The position numbers and the translations under genes were made by a program. 64,000 nucleotides of DNA from Ligula intestinalis (Eukaryota; Platyhelminthes; Cestoda; Diphyllobothriidea; Diphyllobothriidae), in assembly GCA_036362985.1 (NCBI GenBank), contig JAYGXS010000009.1, positions 10,429,114 through 10,493,113 on the forward strand. Reading direction: 5' to 3'. Under the pieces are notes generated by a model. That model was not told the DNA's origin. It ran no database searches and saw only the letters and a list, made by a program, of their open reading frames with translations. Shown one piece after another: positions 47,098-55,499 of this stretch (position 1 is the first letter of the stretch; every line of letters begins with the position of its first letter).

Positions 47098-48290
47098 TAG
47101 CTTCGAGATATTACGGACTAAAGACAAAGGACTTTCAAACACTTTTGTTGTGTGCATTCTTGTTTTAATTAACCTCTCTGTTGTGATCAAAACTAAAATT
47201 TTGAAAATGGTCTAGACCTATGACATTAAAAATACGATAGGGCGAAACGTATCTATTAACTTGTAAAGGTTGAAACAAGCACATGGTAGATCAGGGAGTC
47301 ACAGACGTCACGGGGGGAGGTTGTTGGTTGAACTTCTCTGACTCCGGACTGATGATCGCTATGCCCCTTCCTTATTATCCAATTTATCCGAGTCAGTTTG
47401 CGGAGGCGGTATTTTTCCTTCGAGCACGGCCTGTTCATGCAGGACATAGAACACGAAGGCAGCAACTGACGATAAACTGCCTAAACCCAGAGACAATGGC
47501 AACAATATTGGTGTTCCCGGGGGAATGAAGCTGCAATAAAGCGTGAACACGCAGCCGAAGTAACAAGAAAGGAAGCCGAGAAATAGGCTGTGGTATAACG
47601 CTGCTGAAATGTTCATGTCTCGTCCCGAGAGCCCGCGTGCCCAAAGTTCAAGCGGCAAAAATATCGATTGTTGGAGGCTACCCGGAAACTGGTCAGTGAT
47701 TGGTGGAGAGCTAAGCTTCGCAGCATTTTACCGAGATATGGAGCTACTGGTGCCTTAAAATTATTCACTCCTTCATTCAGGGAGCAACCGAAATCAAAAA
47801 CAGCCTCCACCCCCCCCCCCACTCACACACAGTAGCAGATGGGTCCCAGAGTTGACAGAATGCAAATTAGGGCAGCCATTTTATGCGAGATTATCCTTGT
47901 GTGAACAGTGACGCAAACGGGCGAAATCTTGACAAGGTTTTCGAATAGAAGTTTCTGTAGGTCAGATCTTTTCGTTGTGGAAATCTGAGACGCCAAAAGG
48001 AACAAAAGACAGTGTCAGAGCTCCAGACGCCTATCAGTACTTCTTATTTGGTCTAGCACCGCAGGTATTCTAAATTCTCTATCTCATGAAATGTCAAACA
48101 CGATTCTGAAATGTGCGTTCAGTTGGAATATATGAATAAAGTATTGTCGCGGTAGTGATTATCATGCAACTTAATCTCAGTTTATTTCATTCAAGCAGGA
48201 TGCTGACTTTTGAAAGAACTTCTTTTTCTGACCGCTTGCAAAAAGTCTATTGTGTAGAAGATGACTACTATAATTAATTATGTATTGCCA
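47098..48290. repeat. Duplicated segment, copy 2 (carries paralogue 2)
   Basis: Counterpart of 38787-40700. The block at 48045-48200 (GGTCTAGCACCGCAGG...) follows directly after the 5' flank of the gene, whereas in copy 1 it is displaced by an insertion. A poly-C run interrupts the flank near 47811-47820. Confidence 0.6.
47359..47616 (-). CDS. Small two-helix membrane protein, paralogue 2 (unrecognised family)
   Basis: Intact 85-codon frame. I chose the ATG at 47616 because it aligns with the ATG of the 39 kb copy; the frame is open further upstream but only with non-ATG starts, in sequence that matches the other copy as 5' UTR. Hydrophobic segments lie at about residues 9-31 (HSLFLGFLSCYFGCVFTLYC) and 37-59 (ILLPLSLGLGSLSSVAAFVF), with the loop SFIPPGTP. 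The tail is acidic and polar. Two short hydrophobic helices and no signal peptide suggest a small integral membrane protein. The surrounding segment, about 47098-48290, is a diverged duplicate of 38787-40700. Confidence 0.6.
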   Translation of the reverse strand: MNISAALYHSLFLGFLSCYFGCVFTLYCSFIPPGTPILLPLSLGLGSLSSVAAFVFYVLHEQAVLEGKIPPPQTDSDKLDNKEGA

Positions 48291-48714
48291 GTTTACAGGC
48301 AATTTTACAAATTGGGTTAGTTGGTAAAGCACCTATTGGGCGCCTATCAAAACCTCGAAGACAGGAAAAAATCTGAAACAGACTTCCTCTTTTACAGTCA
48401 GTATTGATTTTTTTTAGCTCTGTGATTGCTCAATAGTCTGCGAAATAGGGAGTTTGTTTCAAGTGAAAAAAATGACTTCAAAGGTACGATACTAACGAAA
48501 GCTATGCACAGTTATAGATCAAGGTGAAATTTTAACAGCAAACAAAAAACAGCAGGACAACAGTGTTCTAAGTCTTCCTTGAGTGTAAGGGTTTCGAGGT
48601 TCTGCACCAGCGGAATGCTTGTCGGCGAACAGTGGTTCGCTGTCGGCTGAAGAAGTAGCCGATTGTGGGCCGCAGATTCAGCACCATTATCTTCAGCATG
48701 AGGCCTGGCAGGGT

Positions 48715-49093
48715 TCAAAGTCCACGAACGCCATCAGAGTGGAAGAGAGATTCCCCCAAGTCAGCACCCAAAATTCGTGAAAGTTGTCCTGAATGTAGAA
48801 AACTAGTGACAGCTCTTTTAAACAAAGGATAGCTTTGCTGCGTTTTAATACTTCTGGCCAGCTTATTCCAGATGGCTATGGCGTTTACTGAAAAAGTTAC
48901 GGTATCTAACTGTGCGTGCCATAGGAAAAAATAAAAACGTAGCTCGATGACTGGCACGCCGAGAGTGGTTGAGATGCCTTAACGTACTGAGGGAACTAAA
49001 GGTAGGACCGTTTAAAAGTATAACCAGTAAAATAGTCCCTTCTGTAATCTGCAAAGCCACATAATAGTTCAACGATGATACCCATGTGAGCAT
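48715..49093 (-). pseudogene. LINE 3' coding remnant
   Basis: Two minus-strand frames overlap: LRHLNHSRRASHRATFLFF, PMARTVRYRNFFS, and, after a frame change near 48900, FSVNAIAIWNKLARSIKTQQ and SYPLFKRAVTSFL. R(T/N)xxFxxRxxxxWNxLxxxIxxxxSxxxFKRxV is the C-terminal signature of many non-LTR retrotransposons. Too short to place in a clade. Confidence 0.5.
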
Positions 49094-49144
49094 TCAGGAA
49101 GTCAGGTTAGGTGAACGAACGTTTTCGGTTATTCGTCATCAGGC

Positions 49145-50015
49145 AAATATAATAATATAAGAGAGGGTAGAGTTAACAAAAATTTGGGCAACCAAACAGT
49201 AATAACTAGGGCAGAGGTGTTAAGGGATCAAAGGGGTCAGATACTAGTTATAGTTAGGGCCCAGAGAGGGGAACAGGGGAGGGAAAAGGGGTCCGATAAT
49301 TTGTTCATGTCAGCCCGTCGTCCCTGTATCGCGTTGTGAACTGGAGGGCGTGAAGGCACAAGGTGTCATCGTCTCGTGACGGCGTAGGTGGCCTGGGGAT
49401 GCTTGTGTTACGGCGGGCAACTAAGCTGGGTGTGATTCGGCAAAAGAGGCAGTTTCGAGCAAGTGCCCGTCTTTACTACCCTTCAGGTGCGAACGCGATG
49501 GGTCAGCCGAGGAAGTGAGATATTGCCTTTGCAACCTCCAGAATGAATTATTTCGTCATCAAACCCTTTTGTTCCCTCCATTATCGCCGTTGGTTGTGTT
49601 AGTTGTTGCGGTTGCTTTCTCTACCCTTCTCTCATCCCTTGTTCCTATATTAATAAAAGTTCATCGTTCTGCCATATTCTTGGAGTCTTGTGAATGTCTG
49701 GTAACGATTTGAAAGAGATGCCCAATCCAGTCGACAAGATCACACAAAGTGACGCTTTAGTAGATGATCAGGTGCCTATCTTGGGACTGCAAGTATTCCT
49801 TTGTAAAGAGAGCCACAAGGAGGAAATCGGCAAGCCTACTACACTTGATGTCACTGTCTCGTCGACGATCAGCAGCATGGGAACACCTGCTGTCGCTGTC
49901 TTGTCACCGTCTTGGGGCGTGGTTGTAAGCATGTGGACTGATGTTGAGTTGGTCTTCGGCCACGGGAACCATAGTGCCTGTACAAACACTTATTAAAATT
50001 ACTTGAATTTATAAG
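49145..50015. other. No recognised feature; one unexplained open frame
   Basis: A 100-codon plus frame at 49694-49996 (starts MSGNDLKEMPNPVDKI) is balanced in composition but has no motif or second copy. Near 49123-49142 the minus strand has CTGATGA...GAAAACG, a loose hammerhead-like core without stem I. Confidence 0.4.
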
Positions 50016-50019
50016 GAAG

Positions 50020-50330
50020 ACCCTAGTCGCCAGAGCCTACACGACTGGTTCCGTGTGGAAAGAGAAGCAGTGAGACGCCGATTTGGAGGAATTGTGTATT
50101 TTGTACAGAACTAGTGGATAATAGGCTGGGGGAAGTCGGGACTGGGCGAGTGCCCGTCCGGGACAGCGTCCGAGAGCACGGAAGTCGACACAAGAGCTTT
50201 CAGTGGGGCCATGTGTGAGTCACCTTCAAGGAGATGAGTGGCCAAACCGGATCGGTGTCGACAGATACTGGGGCGTACGTGCTAACAGTCGTGAGAGGTT
50301 GAACGCTGCACAAAGAATTGGGCCATAACA
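50020..50330 (+). repeat. Family A repeat, diverged
   Basis: GACCCTAGTCGCCAGAGCCT, GACTGGTTCCGTGTGGAAAG, GTGTATTTTGTACAGAAC and AGGCTGGGGGAAGTCGG. Confidence 0.5.
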
Positions 50331-50740
50331 AACCTGCCGAACCTCCCCTACTCTCTCCGGTCATTGCAAAGAGAAAGGAAGGCCTATCAAGTAAAGGAGT
50401 GTTTCCTATGGTGCAAGTGTTATGTTTCAGTGGGAACAACGGAAGCAGCCGCGTGTTGGTGGTTAGTAGCTACTCGGGCACCTCTGTCCTTGTACCGAAG
50501 TCACGTGAACTGGGGAGGTGATAGGTATGGTAGAGGACGCATGTTTTTCATTCGCAGTGGTCTCTACAAATCATTAAGTGAATAGATTAAATGGGGTCGG
50601 ATTCAGCTTTAGGCGCAGCAGTCGGCTCCATAACAGTCAATAATTATGAAAAAAAAGATTTTCCTCCAGCTCAACAGCCCAGCTCTATATTGTTTTTATC
50701 ATCCCCGGAAGAGGAAGAAGAAGACAGGGCAATTTCTGAG

Positions 50741-50811
50741 ACAGCGTATGTAGCAGAATTTAATGGCACCATAAATTTCGCGAGCGCTCATCAGCCGCTT
50801 TCACTCGCTGC
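50741..50811 (-). ncRNA. Hammerhead ribozyme, inverted copy upstream of GIY-YIG
   Basis: Minus-strand copy of the 51374-51444 ribozyme. Read on the plus strand, TCATCAG is at 50788-50794 and TTTC at 50776-50779. Stem I pairs CCGCT (50795-50799) with AGCAG (50752-50756), and CGCTGC (50806-50811) with ACAGCG (50741-50746), with one mismatch. Stem II here has GCGCTCGC, giving two G-C type pairs and a GCTC loop, better than the downstream copy. Stem III is identical. The two copies form inverted arms of about 75 bp around the GIY-YIG frame. Confidence 0.7.
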
Positions 50812-50830
50812 ATAAAATGCGAAGGATGCC

Positions 50831-51166
50831 TTGCCGTTGTACGCCAATTCTAATGTTGCTTACCAATTTACATGCACTTGCGGATGCAAGTACATAGGAC
50901 GAACACAACGGCAATTGGCAGCCAGAGCAAAAGAGCACTTGCCGAGTTGGTTATTAAGACAGGATAATAGGACTCGCCGTTCTTCTATCACTGAACATCT
51001 ACTGAATACGGGTCATTCTGTTGACCCTGAAACATCCTTTCGAGTACTTGTTCGGGCACGAACAACTCGTATCTTACGCTACCTGGAGGCAGCATACATA
51101 AGGCGGTTTAAACCTGACCTATGTAAACAACTGGAGCATGTGGTGAACCTAACCCTGCCGTGGTAG
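50831..51166 (+). CDS. Penelope-like GIY-YIG endonuclease domain, intact frame
   Basis: A 111-codon uninterrupted frame that begins YQFTCTCGCKYIGRTQRQL (about residues 11-29), the GIY-YIG nuclease core with its Penelope-type Cys motif. EHLPSW, then HLLNTGHSVDPETSF, follow, and it ends PDLCKQLEHVVNLTLPW and a stop. GIY-YIG domains nick target DNA for retrotransposition of Penelope-like elements. The reverse transcriptase that normally precedes it is missing; the frame opens about 20 nt after an inverted hammerhead arm. The same C-terminus occurs in the fragments at 16.2 kb and 4.7 kb. The start codon is uncertain, as the domain is normally the C-terminal part of a larger protein. Confidence 0.75.
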   Translation: MPLYANSNVAYQFTCTCGCKYIGRTQRQLAARAKEHLPSWLLRQDNRTRRSSITEHLLNTGHSVDPETSFRVLVRARTTRILRYLEAAYIRRFKPDLCKQLEHVVNLTLPW

Positions 51167-51373
51167 CACTGGCTCCTTGTTTACCCACCCCCTTCCCACC
51201 TTTTTGCCTTAGATGTTTTTGCCTTCGATAGTTTACTGCGTTTTTGCTGCCCACAATGTTTGAATTCCTAATTTATTGATTGCCTCTTGGCTAACTTAAG
51301 TGACCTTGATGTTTTGGATCGATTTTTCTGTATGAATTCAATTCTGTAATTTATCATTCGTTATTCTGTTTAT

Positions 51374-51444
51374 GCAGCGAGTGGAAGCGGCTGATGAACG
51401 CTCGCGAAATTTATGGTGCCATTAAATTCTGCTACATACGCTGC
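51374..51444 (+). ncRNA. Hammerhead ribozyme, complete by hand fold
   Basis: Core CTGATGA (51391-51397) and GAAA (51406-51409). Stem I pairs AGCGG (51386-51390) with CTGCT (51429-51433) and GCAGCG (51374-51379) with CGCTGC (51439-51444) across an internal loop. Stem II is minimal (C399-G404, loop GCTC). Stem III pairs ATTTA (51409-51413) with TAAAT (51423-51427) and TGG with CCA around a bulged T. The predicted scissile bond follows T51428. It lies about 210 nt downstream of the GIY-YIG stop, where Penelope-like elements are known to carry hammerheads in their terminal repeats. Activity is untested and stem II is weak in this copy. Confidence 0.72.
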
Positions 51445-51489
51445 CTTCAAATTTGCACCTGGGAAACGATGTTTCAAATTTATGAGACG

Positions 51490-51519
51490 TTTCAAAAGCA
51501 TTCTCACTTCCATCGTCAG
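51490..51519 (-). ncRNA. Hammerhead-like core downstream of third-subtype PLE
   Basis: The minus strand reads CTGACGA, a 19-nt arm that can pair GGAAG with CTTTT, then GAAACGTC. It fits the CUGANGA-stem II-GAAA consensus. I could not build a convincing stem I, so a full ribozyme is not claimed. Confidence 0.45.
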
Positions 51520-51742
51520 AGCCTATTGTCGAGTGAGTCTGTCTAACCGCTAGTTGTGCCTGATGCCCGCGCGTCGATCGATTGTACCGATCGATTGCTG
51601 GTGGCTGTTTGACTTGTTCGCGCCCTCGTGGGCGCCTTCATGAGGTGTGTCCAGTACTTTTCGTGCCTGCTAAGCATTCTTCGTTCGCAGCTGCCGGCCG
51701 TCGGCCTTGTGTATCTGCCTTCGCTCGACCTATTGCTCCGTT

Positions 51743-52255
51743 CTAAGCAGATGTTAGCTTTGTGCGGAGCGCTTGGTAAGTGGGATGAAGATCCATGGCT
51801 CTGTTGAGTGTGCCAATCGAGGACCAACTTTCTAACAGCAATCTGGCCATTTTTTCCTTGGCTCGGCCTATTACCCTTGCTTTCTCAAAGACGAGCGGGT
51901 GATTTTTCTGCTGTACGTGGTCATAGACTATAGACAGTTTATCCTTGCAGTTGGTTGCGAGCTGATGCTCATGCAAACTTGTGCCAAGGCGTCTGCCCAT
52001 TTTACCAACATACCATGCATCGCAGTTTCGGCATGGTATGCAGTAGACCGCTGCTGATTGTTCTGTCAATGGTAGCGGCTCAACTTTATCCACACCAGAA
52101 GGGCATTTGAAGATCTCCCCCGCCCCACTCCACGAAGAGGGTTGTATCGGCGACTGGCGAATGAACGCAAAAGAGAAAACAAATCGGGGGTTTAACATGC
52201 TACGCTCCGGATACCCAAATGGGACCGCGAAGGGCACAGCAAAATCGAGTGGCAA
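51743..52255 (-). pseudogene. Penelope-like GIY-YIG domain, third subtype
   Basis: A 170-codon minus frame whose central part reads VYCIPCRNCDAWYVGKMGRRL, trimmed here to its key residues: V-Y-x-I-x-C-x-x-C, then YVG, then GRRL. This is a GIY-YIG nuclease of the Penelope 'CxxC' subtype, followed by SLHEHQLA, HPLVFEKARVI, RLLLESWSSI and NRAMDLHPTYQALR. The GIY Tyr, the YVG Tyr and an Arg are present; Thr of the usual GxTGR is Met. The N-terminal 50 residues are probably linker to a missing RT. A hammerhead-like core lies about 220 nt downstream on the same strand (51490-51519). The frame is open, but the element is truncated. Confidence 0.65.
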
Positions 52256-52759
52256 TGACAGGTAGGGGCGACGTCTTTTGGGTGAGAATCTAATGTGATA
52301 TCCAACTGGTTTACCTACTATAAGGCGACTACTTATTCGATTAAGCAGGTAGGTTATACCCAGGTGTAGGTTCGTTCATTCATTAAAGTTGGGGTTGTTT
52401 TTGACCGGGTTTTGGTGCTAGTGTAAGACTTGTAGTTAGTTCACTAGTGAGGCCCAGGGCAAGTAAATGGTTTTAGGGATTAAGTTGTAGAGTCAGGACT
52501 CGGTGGGATTTGAAAATACGACAGGGACTGTCTACGGTAAACTCAACGTTATAATCAGTCTAATCAACAGGAACTTAGGTCTCACCATGTGGGCCTATCT
52601 ACGTATGGCAATCATCTCGTGTGTTGTACTGCTGCCTTGAGAAAACCCGCCCAGGTAGTCATATACATCGCGCCCGAATTGATAGATTACGCACGTCACA
52701 GTAAATTTTACAGAAAGCTTGACCAAAAGGTGAAAAATTTGAGGTTTTCAGATTGAGGT

Positions 52760-52850
52760 TTGTAGCTCAGCTAGCCAGAGCGTTGGCTGTACACAAGTCT
52801 GGCCCCGGCCGCCGTAGGCTCTGTTCCCGCAAGTATACACAAACGCTTAT
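52760..52850 (+). other. Possible tRNA-like sequence
   Basis: TAGCTCAGCTAGCCAGAGCG followed by TTGGCTGT resembles a tRNA D-arm and A-box. The B-box region (GGCTCTGTTCCCGC) is poor. No clean cloverleaf. Confidence 0.25.
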
Positions 52851-52974
52851 GCGGTCCGTGCCGACAGCAGTACAGGCAAGCACCTTTTTACTTACCTCCA
52901 AAAATAAGGTTTGAGGTCAAAACCTGGCACGCAAATTTCTAACTAAATCAAGCACTTTTCTATGTTTCGGTTTT

Positions 52975-53245
52975 TATTTAGGAGGTTTGGCAGATTTGCT
53001 TAGTTTTAAGTTGACTCAATTGCGAAAAAACTCACGGCATTTGAACCCGCATAATAGAGTCGCGAAGCCAATGCTCTCCCGGTTGAGCTGAGACCGTGAG
53101 TTTAATCAAACTTGGATTGATTTTACCCGCCAAACTTTACCGCTCGCATGGAATTCGCCAACACGGAACAGCAAGCTGACTGCCCAAGCAGGATTTCCTT
53201 AGCAATCATCTAGAATCCATTAGAATGATCACTAGGCTTTTGGCT
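52975..53245 (-). repeat. tRNA-like SINE, third copy
   Basis: Same family as 15402-15690: GGTTTGGCAGATTTGCTTAG, GACTCAATTGCGAAAAAACT, the decayed head at 53035-53097, then ACTTGGATTGATTTTACCCG and CAAGCAGGATTTCCTTAGCA. Minus orientation. Confidence 0.6.
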
Positions 53246-53824
53246 TCCAGACGATTTCCTGAAAACCGAATGGTGAAGGCAATAATGGAATAATTACGTA
53301 TCCATACACTCAACATGATGTAATCTTGGACTCAATGGCCGAACGAAAGCTGCAGCCAGGCTGCATCACACAACTTTACAAATCCTGGCGCGTGCGCGTG
53401 TGGCCATGGCATATTTTTTCGAAATCAGGCAAAATCCCGCCCTGAATGCACGTAGTGAGATAATCGCGAAGGCTGCTGGGGATAGTAGTTGGAGGCCTTA
53501 ACAGTTCGGCACGGATGGCCACCCGCCATGACTGCGGTTGGACGCCCTATCCGCATTCGTTCGTGCGTGGGAAAAGCAACTGTCACTGTGACAAACTCGA
53601 CGCCTGTGCAGCAAATTATTATGATACTACTTATTCTATTTCAGTAACATTTTTTGTGAATTATTTTATGGATTACTGGTCGTAGTCACTGAGAGCGTAC
53701 GTGTCTTCCCATAGCAGCCTTAAAGCAAAACCAAATGCTATGCTAGACGTGGAAGAGTGCAACAAAGTGTGATGAAATGGTGTTTATATATTAAAATGAC
53801 TGAAGATGCGATGTCCAGATAAAT

Positions 53825-54237
53825 TATCCCGCTCCCCATCTCCCAAAGAAGATGAAGAAGAAAAGGCGCCTTCATGGACCACACTGTATTGGTGCAGACG
53901 TCTCAAAAAAACGCTTGTTTCCATCATCAGAATGGTAAGCTGATTGTTCCTGCTGGACTTGATTTGGTTTGTCTTGCTGACTGTCTCGTATGATAGGGGT
54001 GTGTTACGTGCGCACCCTGGTCGTCCTGCTGGTCGTTGATTGGATTTGGCGCACGTAACACACCCCTATCATACGAGACAGTCAGCAAGACAAACAAAAT
54101 CAAGGCAAGCAGGAACAATCATCTTACCATTCTGATGATGGAAACAAGCGTGTTTTCGAAACGTCAGCACCAATACAGTGTGGTTCATGAAGGCGCCTTT
54201 TCTTCTTTATCTTCTTTGGGGGATGGGGAGCGGGATA
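53825..54237. repeat. Large inverted repeat, arms of about 188 bp, with hammerhead-like cores
   Basis: Left arm 53825-54013 and right arm 54049-54237 are near-perfect reverse complements around a 35-bp spacer. The right arm holds CTGATGA (54132-54138), an arm pairing GGAAAC with GTTTTC, and GAAA (54158-54161) followed by CGTC. The left arm has the same motif on the minus strand, but with GAGA for GAAA. The layout matches inverted terminal repeats of a Penelope-like element whose interior has been lost. An (AT)n tract follows directly. Confidence 0.75.
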
Positions 54238-54258
54238 TATATATATATATATATATAT
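54234..54258. repeat. (AT)n microsatellite
   Basis: About 12 AT units directly at the outer end of the large inverted repeat. Confidence 0.9.
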
Positions 54259-54329
54259 TCACTCAGAAATGTGCGAACACCGATCGAATAGGCTTCCGAA
54301 CTAAACAAAATCATGTGGTGGTCAGAGGT

Positions 54330-54400
54330 CCCCAACGGATGACCGCCTGCCAGGCCGTTTCCGGCCAAGTCATAATAGCAGTAAGAGGGGTATGAGAGCA
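54330..54400 (-). ncRNA. Decayed hammerhead, tandem to the 54.4 kb one
   Basis: The minus strand reads CTATTATGA in place of CTGATGA, then CTTGGCCG, GAAACGGCC and a GGTC before ATCC. It aligns with the 33.6 kb ribozyme (GGCCAGAAACGGCC ... CGGTC). The insertion in the first core block should abolish activity. Confidence 0.4.
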
Positions 54401-54410
54401 TTTGGGGGTA

Positions 54411-54457
54411 ACTTGATACAGAACTGTTTCGGGCTTTTTAGCCTTCATCAGCCAAGC
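54411..54457 (-). ncRNA. Hammerhead ribozyme, complete by hand fold
   Basis: Minus strand. On plus, TCATCAG is at 54445-54451 and TTTC at 54427-54430. Stem II pairs AGCC (54440-54443) with GGCT (54432-54435), loop TTTT. Stem III pairs CTGT (54424-54427) with ACAG (54418-54421) around two bases. The cleavage triplet is GTA (54419-54417), predicted cut between 54417 and 54416. Stem I pairs CCAAGC (54452-54457) with ACTTGA (54411-54416), with two G-U pairs. No coding sequence is recognisable next to it. Confidence 0.62.
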
Positions 54458-54534
54458 ATAACCATGAACACCAGCTGGTCGGACAACAAAAACAAACGCA
54501 CTCACAGACGGCGCAGTTGGTCCACCACTGGCGT

Positions 54535-54920
54535 CTACCTGGACGGATGTTTCTGTTTTTGCAGTCCCGTTGGCGGACTCTGCAATCAGCAAGTAAGAAT
54601 CAGGTCACAGCTTCCGCACAGTGATGATACTGGGAACTTTTGCTATGCCCCCCCCGTTGGTATCTCTCCCTCCCAAAAAAACAATCAGACGCTTTTTTTT
54701 CTTTTTTCTCCTAAATCCCACACAAGAGCGACAGATTTTCTCCTAATAATCCCTAAGGAGTTTTTTTTCACTGTCTGCTCCTATTTTTCCACCCCATGAA
54801 TCAGGAAAACTGGCCTCGCCAACAGTCTTAGATATAAATTTTCTGCTACCACTACACATATGTACGAATAGGTAACTCAACAGTATTTTACCTACATATC
54901 CCTCAATGTACTGATACTGA
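54535..54920 (+). repeat. Dispersed repeat family E, copy 2
   Basis: Counterpart of 6500-6870 in the same orientation; includes the C-run at about 54647. It starts shortly after the 54.4 kb hammerhead. Confidence 0.7.
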
Positions 54921-55261
54921 CACCTGCATGTGCCGCTAACACTAGCGATAGTTCGTCTATTTGTACAGAACTGACATTCTCTTTTGCATTTTTGATGGTG
55001 GTAACATGAGAGGTTATGATTTGGTCCCACAGGTTTACGCTTTGACTTAGACAATAGCCCTTGTCTTGATTCGGTTTGTTATCATCCCAATGTACGAAAT
55101 GGAGATGGAACTAAAGTATGGCACCGACAATGTAGATTACATCCCCATATGGAAGTCTTTAGTTTCTGCCGACGGTGCTTCTTTGATACCTAGATGTCTT
55201 ATAACAATTTCTAGGAGTACTAGGTATTTCAATTTTCGCATCATAGCTTCCAAATTAATAA

Positions 55262-55490
55262 GATTGGATATAAACTGGAAGGCAGGCATTCCAAGAAATA
55301 TAATTTGAAGGAAAGGCGTGCTTTGGGATCAGGAGTAAATTAATTCAATAAATTTTCGACACTTAATCCCCAGGTCGTCGTCTTTGCACATTTTTCTCAA
55401 GTCTGACGACAACCTGGGTATCCAATGTCGAAAATTTACTGAATACCTTGACTCATTTCCCCAAAGGATGCCCTTCTTTAAAATATGGAT
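55262..55490. repeat. Inverted repeat with hammerhead-like core
   Basis: The left part (about 55315-55390) and right part (about 55400-55490) are reverse complements: CCCCAGGTCGTCG against CGACAACCTGGG, and AATAAATTTTCGACA against TGTCGAAAATTTACTG. On the plus strand CTGACGA (55403-55409) and GAAA (55430-55433) flank a stem, and TCAAG (55397-55401) could pair with CTTGA (55447-55451) as stem I. Related by sequence to the arms at 20.1 and 21.4 kb, so the same Penelope family. Confidence 0.55.
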
Positions 55491-55499
55491 ATTCCGTCA

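Noticed and set aside
48305..48365. tRNA-like GGGTTAGTTGGTAAAGC
   Set aside because: A-box-like only; no B-box and no cloverleaf.
49123..49142. CTGATGA...GAAAACG on the minus strand as a ribozyme
   Set aside because: Stem III can form but stem I cannot and stem II is two pairs at best.
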